Assembly (NCBI RefSeq): GCF_932526225.1
Contig: NC_064045.1
Location: 9,046,022-9,110,021 of the forward strand
Source of the DNA: Nematostella vectensis
Taxonomy: Eukaryota > Cnidaria > Anthozoa > Actiniaria > Edwardsiidae
Reading direction: 5' to 3'
DNA: 64,000 nt
Both the position numbers and the translations under genes were made by a program. Shown piece after piece: positions 1-11,525 of this stretch; position 1 is the stretch's first letter, and each line of letters begins with the position of its first letter. The notes under the pieces are model-generated. The model searched no databases. It saw nothing but the letters and a program-made list of their open reading frames with translations, and was not told the DNA's origin.

Positions 1-1690
1 ATAATTGTTACTGATCATGTGTGTAATTCTCTTCTAATACTTCATATCCTAACAAATATTTTTGCACTTAAATTTAAGAACATCTTTAAGAACATGTTCA
101 GCCTCAAGATCTCCAAAGCTCCAAAAGAAACAACGGCCTAGCCACAACTAAAAAAATATCCGTTCTTATATTATACGTTTATGCGTGTAATTCTATTTCT
201 AATACACCATATTGTACCATGTTTTTATACACTGAAATTTATGAACGTCCTTTGGGACATTTTCAGCCTCAAAATACTATTAAAATAAGAACGGCCTGCC
301 TAGCCTCAATTGAAATCAGGCGATCTTATTAAAAAAAGTGTAAACGCCGCAATCGGGGCAATAATATAAATGCAGTAAAGCGCCGCTTCCGAAGAATGCT
401 AGAGGATTCAGCGCTTTCTTTTCTCGGCCGTAAAGACCGGGGCATACTACCGAAAAAGCGCTGCGCAACCGGCGAGTTCTTCTTTGTCTAATTTACCGGT
501 GTCTTTTGCCGGTATTTCATACCCTTACTTATTGCCCGGGTATATTCTCTGATGTAGATTTAAAAAAGCGCCACAAAAAGGAGTATGCGGTTTTGGTGAC
601 CCTGAAAGACATGCCCCCGTTAGTGGGTCGGAGGAAACCTGATGAAGCGCCCGACGTCGGCGGAGAATAGCGAGGAGGGCGCCGAGAGAGTTTTCCAAGT
701 CAACGCTCATTTCAGCACCTAGCTCAAACAAGCGTCTCCTCTTTAACTTGCGTCACTTCAAAGGTGTAGAAAAGGAAATAATCGCCTCTAAACTAAATGT
801 TGGAAACAAAAGATTTCTGGAACACGGAGGCTTACATTTAGGAACATTTAACTTGGGGACTGTGCTGGCAGAGGATCTTGTAGGCCTAGACGAGCGTGTG
901 AAATAGAAATAAAAGTTTCAAATAAGCGCCTAGTTTCGGATGTGTGCACATTATTGAATTAGCGCCTCAGGAACCAAACAAAAGTTTGGAATAATTAAGC
1001 TTGGAGTTGTTATCGTTATTTTCATTACGGTATAACTCGATATAACAAGACTCACACGAGAGTTTTGCGAGTTCACTAGCCTGCAAAGTAAGCATTTCTG
1101 TGGAGTTTCAGCAGAGAAACACTGAGCTCCATTTTCCGCGCGGCAAAAACATAAAAAAATCTCGATTTTCGGCCTTTCTTTGCTGAAACACAGAAACGCC
1201 TGCTTTGCAGGCTGCTAAGTTTGCACAAAACCAAGATGTAGACACCCTTTGCTCTTGCGTATAGCTTTCCGTATCGTTTTAACACAAAAAACCTTTGATC
1301 CTCGTGAGGCGAATATTAAAATAACACCATTTTTTGCGCTCTCAGATCGCAGCATCTGAGTTTTTCTGCTTTTAGCTGTTTTACACGGTGAACTCAGCGC
1401 ACTTTTGATAGATAATGGCATCTGACTAATTTGGTGGAAATTAGATTGTGTTTCATCACAATCGTAAAAAAAACCCTTTTTAATATATGATATACTTTTC
1501 TTAACCATTAACTACATTTGCGAGATTAAACAGAATTATTTTTACTTTAACAATGGATGTCGTGACGAAAAGTCAACTTGGCGCTTTGCATTTTTTAGGT
1601 TACTTGCCGATAAAAACGGCAACTTCCGAGTCAATTATTGACATCGGTCATGATTCAAAACACGTTGCACATAGAAGGCAAACAATACTT
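1..1690. other. intergenic, no gene recognised
   Basis: AT-rich sequence without a convincing exon, RNA gene or repeat array. The short open frames show no family motif and no paired splice signals. The segmental duplication carrying the homeobox gene starts at about 1692. Confidence 0.5.
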
Positions 1691-1832
1691 TCAACCGCCT
1701 CACTTCAATCAAGCACCGCACCATTGTTGCGCGCAACAAAATCGCCGCAATCAGCTCGCTTGTGCTTTTGTCGCTTAACCCTTGTGGAACCTTGCGCAAG
1801 TGTCGGCCCTCTGTTTGATCCTGCGCATCAGG

Positions 1833-1840
1833 TATAAAAA
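1833..1840 (+). promoter_or_regulatory. TATA box of homeobox unit 1
   Basis: TATAAAAA follows a GC-containing stretch. About 30 bp downstream is an initiator-like TCAGTC, and the first well-placed ATG is about 110 bp further on. The same arrangement is preserved in unit 2, which supports it being the duplicated core promoter. Confidence 0.7.
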
Positions 1841-1947
1841 GACCTTAGCCTTGATAGATCAGTCAGTCTCTCCAGACCCCAAGGTGACTTCACTTGAATC
1901 AGCTTAGATACTTGATGTGGCAGAACATATTAGAATCGTCAGACACA

Positions 1948-2829
1948 ATGGCAACCATAAAACCGACCTCTTTCATGATTGCCGATATTCTCAACCTTCA
2001 AGAAGCGAACTCATCCATTAAAACATGCGCAGAGGAGGCATCAAACAGTGTACAGGAATCAACACAAAACGACAAGGCGATAGGTGAGTATTTGAAATGT
2101 TCCACAGGTATACCATACGCTAAGACCCGGGACTCCCAGCCAAAGACATGCTTAGAGACGATTTATCAGAGCGACGTTACCATACGGTCAGAGAGGTCTT
2201 CGGATTTTCCAACACGCACATGCGTAGAGGAGTCATCAAGTATTGTACAGGAATCAACACAAAACGACGAAGAAAAAGGTGAGTATTTGACAGGTTCCAC
2301 AGGTATCCCATATGCTAAGACCCGGAACTCCCAACCAAGAAAGCGCCCGGTATTCCATCCAGACGTGGTCGCTCGGCTTGAGCAGTTCTTCGCAAAACGA
2401 CGATACATCAATGCAGAGCAGCGGTACGCACTCGCCAAGGAAATCAACATGACAGAGGAGCAAATCAAGAGCTGGTTCCACAACAAACGTACAGCCATGA
2501 AGAGAAAACTCGTCGACGCTGGACGACGCACTGCTAAGCTCGCCTACCTACAAACCCTCGCCCGCAAGCTGTTACCAGCGAATTCCCCGCAAGATGCCAT
2601 GCCTAAAGATCGTCTCCGTAGCAACGACATCACGGCAGCTCGCCCAAGAAAGGTTTCAAAGCTCCGTTCATTTCCAGACAGCGTCACTTCGGCACATTTG
2701 AGAAAAGCATCCCAGTCTCATCGTACCTATGGCAACTACGTGCAAATTCCTACGCAGATCTACGAAAGGCCCGTCCTTTCTAGAGTTCCATGTTCTTACC
2801 TGCCGCCCTCATATTGCTTCACAAGATAA
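1948..2829 (+). CDS. divergent homeodomain transcription factor
   Basis: Predicted nuclear DNA-binding protein of 293 residues, apparently one exon. The homeodomain covers roughly residues 131-190, with recognition helix IKSWFHNKRTAMKRK: invariant W48, F49, N51 and R53 are present, but position 50 is His, an unusual choice at the residue that helps set DNA specificity. The N-terminal half holds an internal duplication (about 2020-2140 against 2218-2337) in which VQESTQND and STGIPYAKTR each appear twice. I chose the ATG at 1948 (context CACAATGG) because the upstream in-frame ATG at 1915 reads ACG in the duplicate. GGTGAGT...CCACAGG motifs inside the repeats resemble a 24-nt intron, but that is too short and in frame. 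The homeobox class is not recognised; Ser/Thr-rich flanks suggest fast evolution. Confidence 0.82.
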   Translation: MATIKPTSFMIADILNLQEANSSIKTCAEEASNSVQESTQNDKAIGEYLKCSTGIPYAKTRDSQPKTCLETIYQSDVTIRSERSSDFPTRTCVEESSSIVQESTQNDEEKGEYLTGSTGIPYAKTRNSQPRKRPVFHPDVVARLEQFFAKRRYINAEQRYALAKEINMTEEQIKSWFHNKRTAMKRKLVDAGRRTAKLAYLQTLARKLLPANSPQDAMPKDRLRSNDITAARPRKVSKLRSFPDSVTSAHLRKASQSHRTYGNYVQIPTQIYERPVLSRVPCSYLPPSYCFTR

Positions 2830-3334
2830 AGGTGGTCTAAGGATGCGTAAGTAAAGTGTTGTGTTGTGTATTGACAGGGGCGAAGGAGCTGACTTAAAAC
2901 TTGGTGGGGTCTCGAGACAAAATTCAGAGTCCAGGGTTAGGGGTGGAGAGAGGGTTTATCTGTAACCGAGTTTTTTCCGAGTGAGGACGAATCGTGAAAA
3001 AAAAATATTGCTTATTTGAAAGATCAGAAAATATATATAACTTTTAGTCATTGAATGGATACATTCAAAAACTTGCATTATGTATGGCTGGCACCGGCCT
3101 GAGTCGTTTTATTCTTTTAACGACAAAAACGAAAACTTAAGAGTAAATTGTTCAAATCGCTTATGATTCACATAGAGAGTAAACAATAACTGTAACCGCC
3201 TCACTTCAATCAAGCACCGCACATTGTTGCGCGCAACAAAATCGCCGCAATCAGCTCGCTTGTGCTTTTATGTCGCTTAGCCTTTGTGGAACCTTGCGCA
3301 AGTGTCGGCCCTCTGTTTGAGCCTGCGCATCAGG

Positions 3335-3342
3335 TATAAAAA
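3335..3342 (+). promoter_or_regulatory. TATA box of homeobox unit 2
   Basis: Second copy of the TATAAAAA core promoter, with the same upstream sequence and downstream initiator-like region as unit 1. Transcription of the broken copy is therefore possible. Confidence 0.65.
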
Positions 3343-3450
3343 GACCTTAGCCTTGATAGATCAGTCAAGTCTCTCCAGACCCAAAGGTGACTTCACTTGA
3401 ATCAGTTTAGATACTCGACGTGGCAGAACATATTAGAATCGTCAGACACA

Positions 3451-4251
3451 ATGGCAACCAGAAAACCGACCTCTTTCATGATTGCCGATATTCTCAACCT
3501 TCAAGAAGCGAACTCATCCATTAATACATGCGCAGTAGAGGCATGAAGCAGTGCGCAGGAATCACCATAAAACGACGAGGCGATAGGTGAGTATTTGACA
3601 TGTTCCACAGGTATCCCATACGCTAAGACCCGGGACTCCCAGCCAAAGACATTCGCCGAGACGATATATTAGAGCGCGTTACCATACGGTCAGAGAGGTC
3701 TTCGAATTTTCCAACACGCAGAGGAGTCATCAAGCAGTGTACAGGAATCAACACAAAACGACGAAGAAAAAGGTGAGTATTTGACAGGTTCCACAGGTAT
3801 CCCATACGCTAAAATCCGGAACTCCCAACCAAGAAAGCGCCCGGTATTCCATCCAGACGTGGTCGCTCGGCTTGAGCAGTTCTTCGCAAAACGACGATAC
3901 ATCAATGCAGAGCAGCGGTACGAACTCGCCAAGGAAATCAACATGACAGAGGAGCAAATCAAGAGCTGGTTACACAACAAACGCACAGCCATGAAGAGAA
4001 AACTCGTCGACGCTGGACAACGCACTGCTATGCTCGCCTACATACAAACCCTCGCCCGCAAGCTGTTGCCAGCGGATTCCCCGCAAGATGCCATGCCTGA
4101 AGATCGTCTGCGTAGCAGCGACATCATGGCAGCTCGCCCAAGAAAGGTTTCGAAGCTCCGTTCATTTCCAGACAGCGTCACTTCGGCACATTTGAGTGCA
4201 CATTTGAGTGCAAATTCCTCCGCAGATCTACGAGTGGCCCGTCTTTCCTAG
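3451..4251 (+). pseudogene. broken tandem copy of the homeobox gene
   Basis: Matches the gene at 1948-2829. The equivalent ATG (3451) opens only 31 codons before TGA at 3544. Further damage lies between: an in-frame TAG near 3670, a one-base deletion in the GCGACGTT region and a loss of several bases near 3718. The homeodomain part is again open from about 3781 to 4251 but has no good ATG, and the recognition helix reads WLHNKR, with Leu replacing the near-invariant Phe49. The C-terminus ends early after a short AHLSAHLSA duplication. I infer a decaying copy; an internally initiated or spliced short homeodomain protein is a less likely alternative. Confidence 0.8.
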
Positions 4252-4849
4252 AGTTCCATTTTCTTACCTGCCGCCCTCATATTGCTTCACAAGATAAAGG
4301 TGGTCTATAGATGCGTGAGTAAAGTGTTGTGTTTGTGTATCGACAGGGGCGAAGGACATAAAACTGGGTGGGGTCTCGAGACAAAATTCAAAGTCCAGGG
4401 TTAGGGGTGGGAGAGGGTTTATCTGTAACCAAGATTTTTGGGAGTGAGGAGGAATCGTGAAAATATTGCTTATTTGAAAGTTCAGAAAACATGCAAAACT
4501 TTGATTCATTGTATGCTTGGAGTCTAAAACTTGCGCTACGTATGGGTGGCACCGGCGTTGTGTCTTCTCCTCCGTCAGCAGCATGGTATCGTATCAAAAT
4601 AAAGGTAAGTCAATCTTAATGTCAAGTTGGATATCTAAAATATGCGTCGGGAATGGGTAAGCTGTCTTTCTGCCTTGTACTTTTCGGGCCAGCAGACTGA
4701 CGTCATGAATTTAGCAGATCACGTGGTATACATCACAGATGCATTCTGGGATCACATAGGCCTTCTTCTGTCATCAGATTAGTGTGATGCTGTTATGCAA
4801 TTCTGCAATTATGGATTCCAGAGGTTTCTCAAATCGCCGAACATAACCG

Positions 4850-5112
4850 TAAGGGCTACGGACGGCCGAACACCCGGAGGGGCTACGAGCTGCCGAACTA
4901 CCGAAGGGGATAAGAACGACCGAACACCCGAAGGCGCTACGAACGGCCGAACTACCGAAGGGGATACGAACGACCGAACACTCGAAGGCGCTACGAACGG
5001 CCGAACTACCGAAGGCGCTACGAACTAACGAACACCCGAAGGCGCTACGAACTAACGAACACCCGAGGGCGCTACGAACGGCCGAACTACCGAAGGCGCT
5101 ACGAACGCCGAC
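4850..5112 (+). repeat. 27-bp minisatellite upstream of the chromodomain gene
   Basis: About nine and a half copies of a 27-bp unit built on GAACGGCCGAACTACCGAAG, alternating GGGATAC and GCGCTAC ends. The unit length is a multiple of three, so both strands stay open and encode nine-residue repeats such as GRTTEGDTN; I read this as satellite, not a gene. It ends about 120 bp before the chromodomain start. Related GAACGAATGCCGAAGGGA motifs recur near 11940 and 13190-13330. Confidence 0.88.
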
Positions 5113-5232
5113 TGGCAACATATCAAACATATTCCCCACGGATAGTGTCCTTCGTTCGCTGTGCCTTATATGGTCATATATGCCCATATTTAGAAGTACT
5201 GGAGTTTCCCCTTTCGCGCTTCTCCAACAAAC

Positions 5233-5880
5233 ATGGCGGCAAACACTGATTCCCTAAAGACTCGTAGTGGAAGAATTATAAAGAAACCGGATCGCTTGGT
5301 CAAATATTTAGACCATTCCTCAGTTGATACGTACGTGAAAGAAGAGAAAGAGGAAGAAGAAAAAGTCTGGGAGATAGAGAGAGTTTTAAACGTTGAGGGA
5401 GACTATGCCTTTGTGAAATGGAAAGGCTACAGCGATAGATATAATTCTACGGTTTCTCTTTCATTGAATCCGCAGTTGTCATGCTATTTAGCCGTGAATG
5501 CTGGGAACCCCGACAGTAGTGAGGTAGCAAGAGAAAAGCTTCCCATTCTTTGCTCCGAGGATAAGGAATTGTGGCTGATTCGACATGCACTGTTCGATGA
5601 GCTCCAATTTCGTACACCCGAGAATGACACGGGACTCATTCGGAGAGTACAAGTGAAAGTCCCACTTTCAAAGGGGGGTTTTTCCGCTTTGTTTGGTAAA
5701 GGGACATTTTCTTTTGCTACCTTACGAAAGCTGGATTTTTCAGGGACCCGTAATATTCGGTTCCCGTGCACTGCTGTCAAGTTTGGCACCGTTATTGGTA
5801 CGGAGTTTATGGCTCGGCAACTGCCAGATTCGAGTACCATATGTGAAGTTGACTCATCTTCGAAGATGTGGATATCATGA
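5233..5880 (+). CDS. chromodomain protein (first exon or truncated gene)
   Basis: Open frame of 215 codons. Residues about 1-45 include TRSGRIIKKPDRL and an acidic run; residues about 45-75 match the chromodomain core (VWEIERVLNVEGDYAFVKWKGYSDRYNS without a gap), including the cage-forming Trp and Tyr. The canonical end of the fold, with its Trp-Glu-Pro and helix, does not follow; after NST the protein is unrecognised, so a splice donor near 5447 is possible. The frame meets TGA at 5878, yet the same frame stays open for 62 more codons to a strong donor (GTAAGT at 6067), suggesting either an exon structure I did not resolve or recent loss. The ATG sits in CAAACATGGCGGC, a TISU/YY1-like start. 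A decayed copy of this 5' region lies at 14327-14521. Confidence 0.55.
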   Translation: MAANTDSLKTRSGRIIKKPDRLVKYLDHSSVDTYVKEEKEEEEKVWEIERVLNVEGDYAFVKWKGYSDRYNSTVSLSLNPQLSCYLAVNAGNPDSSEVAREKLPILCSEDKELWLIRHALFDELQFRTPENDTGLIRRVQVKVPLSKGGFSALFGKGTFSFATLRKLDFSGTRNIRFPCTAVKFGTVIGTEFMARQLPDSSTICEVDSSSKMWIS

Positions 5881-6316
5881 GGATACGAGCTAAGGATTAA
5901 TTATGATCATAGTTCGTGCCCCCGTTGTACTTACATCTCTGAATATGGGTCAGAGGAAGAAAGGCCTAGTATGTGTCGACCGCTAGAGCGCAAGTATCCC
6001 CCGCTGAGCTTTTTGGAGATCAGCTTCGTACGGCGTAGACGGAATATGCTTCACAACTATGGCTCGGTAAGTTAAAATCTCTCTATATAAACTAATTGTT
6101 GACATCTGTTTCAACCGATTTCACTGTATTTCCAGTCGAAAATAAAGAGGGGGAATTTAGATCCAGGGAATGATACAGATTGTTTTGATGGTTTTAATGC
6201 CTTTATATAATAATGTGGGTACAAATAGTTATACAAGTTATAAATAGTGATATTTACAACAGTAATAAATAGCACCAAAAATATAATAAATAAATAAATA
6301 CATTTTTTCTTTGTCT

Positions 6317-9300
6317 TCACTGCTTTTGATATTTTCTCTTGACCCTTTCCAAATTATTTTCCCTACTGAACAGTTTTCTGTTTTCCCTCTCCATGATCTA
6401 TAGAGATAAAAATACACAGTTGTAGCAAGCGATTAGTCTAGATAACATGACGTTTTTTTCACTTGGAATTACCTGTACAGTGTAGTTGCTATTTTTCCCC
6501 CCTTTCTGGCTACCCCTGTGGAATGTCTTGTTCTGCATGTGGTTTTTCTTTTCCACTGTCTGGCAATTGAACTGGTGGATCGTGCCATGAATCTCCAAAA
6601 ATTGGGGGACATGATAAACAAGAACTGTAGAGAAAAAAATGCATAAAATTACTTGGTCTCGGAGATCCCAAGTCAATTAAGGAATCTCATTTTAATCTTA
6701 CCATGTATATATGGAATTACATCCTGTGGAGAGATAAAAGAAAGCACAATTAAAATAATATATCTACTTGTTATTTTTTCAGTGACATATGATCAAATGA
6801 GGCTTGTGTCCTGCCAGTTCAACTAACCACAGGGATGTAGAATTACCTCATCAAACGTGGCCTTTCTAAATTTGGTTCCCCATTGGCGGGCCTTTTCTTG
6901 AAAAGCATCTGCTCGAAGATATGCTTCATCTCCAGGATTTGCCCCAAGAGCATCAGTGAGGACCATCAAACTTTTCCACACTTGTGTCAGCTCTGATATG
7001 CTAAGAACTGTTTTCTCACAAGTGGGAGTGGACGATGGCTACAAAACACAAAGCAATTGTTAAATTAGCTTTATACACAGTAGTATCCTGGGTGTGCTGG
7101 TCTTTTTTATAATGAAAATAAAAATCATACCTCAAACACTATGTTGTTGCGGTCAAGATGATCCTTGAGTGTGGCACGTAGGAAGTCCTTGGTGCCTGTC
7201 GACCTCAGATGGAACTTCCTACATTCCTCCACTAGCTGGGCTTTGGTCAGACAGTCAAGGCTGGTGATGGACTTGTTCTCCATGTCTCCTAGGAAGGCAT
7301 GGATATCAAGCCCCCTAATGATAGTTTCCAAATCATCACCTTTATAAGGAAAAGAGGATTCAAAGAAAATAAATAACGAAACTTTATAGTAATTTCATAT
7401 TAGTTTCAGTTATTATAACAGTCTTTTCTATTAGTCAGTTATTTACTTACAATCCAAAGAGCTCCACTTGGTTGTGGTTTTGCCACTGTCATCCTGGACA
7501 TCATAGAAACAAAACCTCACACCTGCAAATACAATATGGCAAGAAAACAAAATGATAATCACCATAAGACATCCCCTATACCCATTTACCCTATACATGA
7601 AATTTTTATTTACCCAAAGCTTCTATTGCTTCTTCCATGGCTTTTTTAACATTCTGCTCTATAGCCCAGCAAGCAACCTAGAAGTTTAATATATACCAGG
7701 AACTTTTTTAAAAAATGGCTCAATGGAGATTTGAATTTGTTAAATAAGCATAATTTTACCTGGTTGAGAAGTTTTCCCATGATCCTCAATTTGAGGTGCA
7801 GGGTGTCGGGTATGACCTTGGTAAATTCAATGTCCACGAGAGGTAAACATTGAACTCCCTTGGCATTTGGACACCCAACACGTGCACGGCACTGGTTTAA
7901 GGTTCTGGTTATGGGCCATTGTGGGACTGAAATTTTTATCAAATTTATCTAGTTATTTATAATATAGCTGACAATGGAATAATTCATAAAAACAAAAATC
8001 ATTTAATTCATTACATAACATTCATTATATAAGTAACAAAATTAAAAAACTTACTAGAAAAGTCTCTGATCATCCTTTTGCTGCACTCGCACCAAATGCA
8101 GAAGTACAAGGCACAGGGACTATTAATTCCGAGAATACACGCCATGAACTTCCAGTCAGCACACATCACCCTTAAAAAAGGGATAAAAGTTACATATGTC
8201 CTGTTTAATGCCAGATCATAAGATTATTGGTTGCAAAAAAAATGAAACCTACCAATCAATAGTGTATTCAAGGCCATTAACAAGAATGCCAGTTCTCCCT
8301 AGGGCCTTCATCTCATCAAAAACCCCTCTCAAGGTCGCCTTTAGGATGTCATATGACTCCTTGCCTATAATAAAAAGTGTTCACAGATATATGGCTTTAG
8401 TTGACTATATCATTAGGAAGATTTGTTCTCGCTTACAGCTGCAATAAATTAGCTGCAACCAACTCACCATCATATATAGATATACAGTATTCCCTTTCTG
8501 GGCTTCTTTTAACAGAGTTTTCTGCTGGAAAGCAGAAGGTTGTCATAACACTCCCGAGTTTTTTGGTGGTTTTTCTACCATCACCAGAAAACCGAAGGGT
8601 TATAACATTGCCCCCTGCATTTCCAATGACATCTGAACTATAACTTAGAATGTCCTTGATGGATCTTGAACATCCTTTTGCATTCTGAAAGGAGAAACTT
8701 TGTTTAATGAATTATTGGGTTTGTACAGTATTTGCTTGTTTTAAAGGATGCAAAATGTGCTGTGCACAAAGCAAATCAGAATTAAGACTATCAACAGACT
8801 AACCCCTTCAAATTCTGTAATAGGAATGATTGCATTTTGAGCTTTTCTCTCTTTCTGTATCCCATACAGTGATGGCAAGCTGGACCCAGCTACCATCTTT
8901 AGCTCATGGTATGCTGAGTCAGAAACATCACCATCATCTTTGGCCTGAGATTATAAAAATAATCTAAATATAGAAAAAATAAGAAACCTACAGTACTGTA
9001 CATGTACTTCTATAATACCTACCTTGAGAGCTCTTTGGATCTTTTTATGGTCAATCTCCTCAGGCTCAACCCTCTCATTGAAATGTAGGGCAAAACTGAC
9101 CATACCAACTTCAAGTTGAACCTAGAGATAAGGAAACATTGAAATGTAGGGCAAAACTGACCAACTTCAAGTTGAACCTAGAGATAAGGAAACATTTTAT
9201 GATAAACAAATGCCATTATAACAGAATTGGTAAATTTAGGTTGTTTCCATGTGTACAAAAATTCTAAACAAACCTCAACAACTTTCCAATCTGTTGGAAG

Positions 9301-9624
9301 CTTCTCAAATTGCTTCTCAAGCCATTTTTTAATCTCTGACTTTTTGTGAAATTGAGCTTTTGGCTCAAGGTCACAAAAAGGCTTTCTCGGCTGAAGAAAG
9401 GGCTTTTTTTCCTTGCCTAGCTCCTTTCTCATGCCATCTCTCTCTTTGACAACATCAGCGAGTCGATGTTTTAGCTCTGACAGCTGATTCTCGAGCTCTT
9501 CGATTCTAGAGTCCCGAGAATCACACAGCCCGATTTCACGGACTTGAGGTAGTGTGTAAGCCAATCTTTGTTTTTTCAATGGCGGATCTTGTGTAAAATT
9601 AGTCAAATACCCTTGCACCATCAT
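6317..9624 (-). CDS. 14-exon gene of unnamed family, SAP-like motif, possible transposase ancestry
   Basis: Complete gene by hand assembly. Exons (minus order): 9624-9274, 9121-9023, 8944-8804, 8684-8468, 8364-8253, 8170-8055, 7926-7760, 7677-7614, 7522-7451, 7339-7131, 7038-6847, 6723-6702 (22 nt), 6624-6473, 6397-6317. All junctions are GT-AG and in phase. The N-terminus has a coiled coil (RIEELENQLSELKHRL). Central motifs are FSGDGRK, CADWKFMACILG followed by CIWCEC, and DTLHLKLR: an Asp-rich, Zn-ligand layout resembling DDE transposases. A SAP-like DNA-binding motif lies in exon 10 (LTKAQLVEECRKFHLRSTG). The C-terminal YIHVLVYHVPQF and VEKKNHMQNKTFHRG blocks resemble anonymous proteins I recall from invertebrates. 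Thirteen introns argue for a resident host gene. Function unknown; transposase derivation is inference. Confidence 0.8.
9076..9190 (-). repeat. tandem duplication of an intron/exon acceptor junction
   Basis: A block of about 57-61 bp containing the polypyrimidine tract, CTCTAG acceptor and first ~45 nt of exon 2 of the gene at 6317-9624 occurs twice. The copy inside the exon has an extra ATACC (plus strand). Using the upstream acceptor would move the downstream exon out of frame, so the copy nearer the exon is the one I used. Confidence 0.85.
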
Positions 9625-11525
9625 TTTAGTAGAGATCTATTATGCACAAGCAAACGAGACGACTAAACTTTTGAACCTCTTCCCGCCTAAGTTTACCGAG
9701 ATTCTGCAAGATGATCCCCAAAAAACAACCCGTGAAGATTATCTAGATAAGAATTGCGCCAAAATTATACAAACAAAAAACGGAAATATTAGAAAGGAAT
9801 ACTTAGCTTCTCGTCCTTCGGGTGTTTCTGTACTCTTCAGCATCAGGATCACACAAGGACGTAGTCGATTAAAATACCTACGAGGGCTTTTTTCCACAAG
9901 TTAGGCTGGCAGAAGAAAGATCTAGCCCCTACAGGGGTATTTGATGAGAAAAATAGGTATTTTTCGCTTCTATAAGCAGAAATCTCAGGTTAAATAGCCC
10001 TGTTTTCCAAAAATAATCGCTCTTCGTCCGCCATCTTGGATAGCTCAGAGAAAACCCATTTGTAATTTGCCAGGTTACACAGCTCCTAGTCTCAGTCTCT
10101 AAAAAAGCGGCCGAGCGAGTTTGAATAACACCAAAAGTTTGATATGCAGGCCACTACTACTTCTGGTTACCTGTTTCCATGGCTACATTACGTCAGCTCG
10201 CCTAAGAAATGTACAACTTTCAAGTTCCACATCAGATGTATGCGGTTGGTCTTTCATCCTTGAAAGAAGCTTTTCATTAAGCCATGGATATTTCTTCGCT
10301 TGATAAGGAGGCGCGAGGATTCGTGAGTATCTTTTGTGTCTGTCAGAGAGTGATAGTATGGCCCATTGGCTGACGGTAGCTAGTAGACTCCTGAAGGGGC
10401 GTTTATTATAGGGAAAAGTTATATATGATTTCTCTTCGTTTCCTATTATCTTTGAAAATGGTTATGTTGCCTATTTTATCCGTTACCTGTTGCTTGGGAC
10501 TAAAAATTATATTTGAAGTAAGCTTGCCTGTGTCACGTGATTTGTGTCTTGTGTCTTTATCGCAGGTTTGACCAGGAAAAGAAAGTGCATATCCATTATC
10601 TTCTCAACGAGCGACCAAGATAGATTTTACAAATCTTTACAGACCAAATAACGACATGTTAGCAAATGTATTAAATAGACAAAAGCGATGTGTAATTTGA
10701 AAAATATAGAATTATGTCAATAAAATTAAGGTGTAATTTGCAAAGTTTTGTAGTCACTTGCTGGTTCTTTGTGGAAAAAAACAAAAATTGTTGGGTTGGG
10801 ATTTTTTATCCTGGGTAATTTTGGTGGTATCAAATTTTGCATTCCCACAATTCCACCCTCCCCTTCTCACTCCAAAAATAGCACCTCCCCCCCCTCCAAA
10901 AATAGTTAGCTAACCAAAGGCAATAATAGACAACATAAGATTCCACAACAAGGAACATCTATTTCATTTACTTATAAACCCGCGAAAAAGGTACAAAAGG
11001 CTGTTGCAAAGCACATTTTTCTGTGTATGTGTATAAGGAAAGGAAATACGTAATATAGAAATGTATTGGTTGAAACAATCTATGTAACAAAAGTTATATG
11101 GTACCGATAATAAAATATCTACATCATCATCTAACCTTGGTGTGACCGATTATCAAACTAAAAACACGAAGTACTTCATAAGCTTTGGAACCATACTAAA
11201 TACAGTAAGAACCCGCGTGTAAGAAACTAGTTATTTTATTTTGAACCTATAGGCAGAAATTTTGAATTTCAATACCCCAATATATGAGGAACCTACTAAG
11301 CCAAAAAAATCGAAAGGTTCTTATATGATGGATTGCTTCATGAAAAAAAAATCATGGGGCTTTAAAATATAAATTTGCTAAACATTTTGCCCTTCCATAA
11401 AGATAAGATTTACAGATATAACATTTATACAATAGGATATCTCCATAGCAAAGTTGCTATATATTCAGCCCAATGTCAGTCATACTTCTGTAATCATGAA
11501 TCCTACTATTTTATTTTTATTATTT

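Larger units (their letters stand above)
1692..4562 (+). repeat. tandem duplication of a homeobox gene unit
   Basis: Two units of about 1.4 kb lie head to tail, roughly 1692-3107 and 3195-4562. Each holds the same upstream block, a TATA box, a 5' UTR, the homeobox coding region and the 3' flank down to a GGCACCGG motif. The units differ by scattered substitutions and small indels, so the duplication is not recent. Unit 1 keeps the reading frame; unit 2 does not. Confidence 0.9.

Noticed and set aside
2087-2311. 24-nt introns (GTGAGT...CCACAG) in the homeobox gene
   Set aside because: Too short to splice, a multiple of three, and repeated as part of an internal coding duplication.
4774-5187. 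Open frames on both strands across the 27-bp minisatellite
   Set aside because: Same reason: a nine-residue repeat encoded by a 27-bp unit, in the promoter region of the chromodomain gene.
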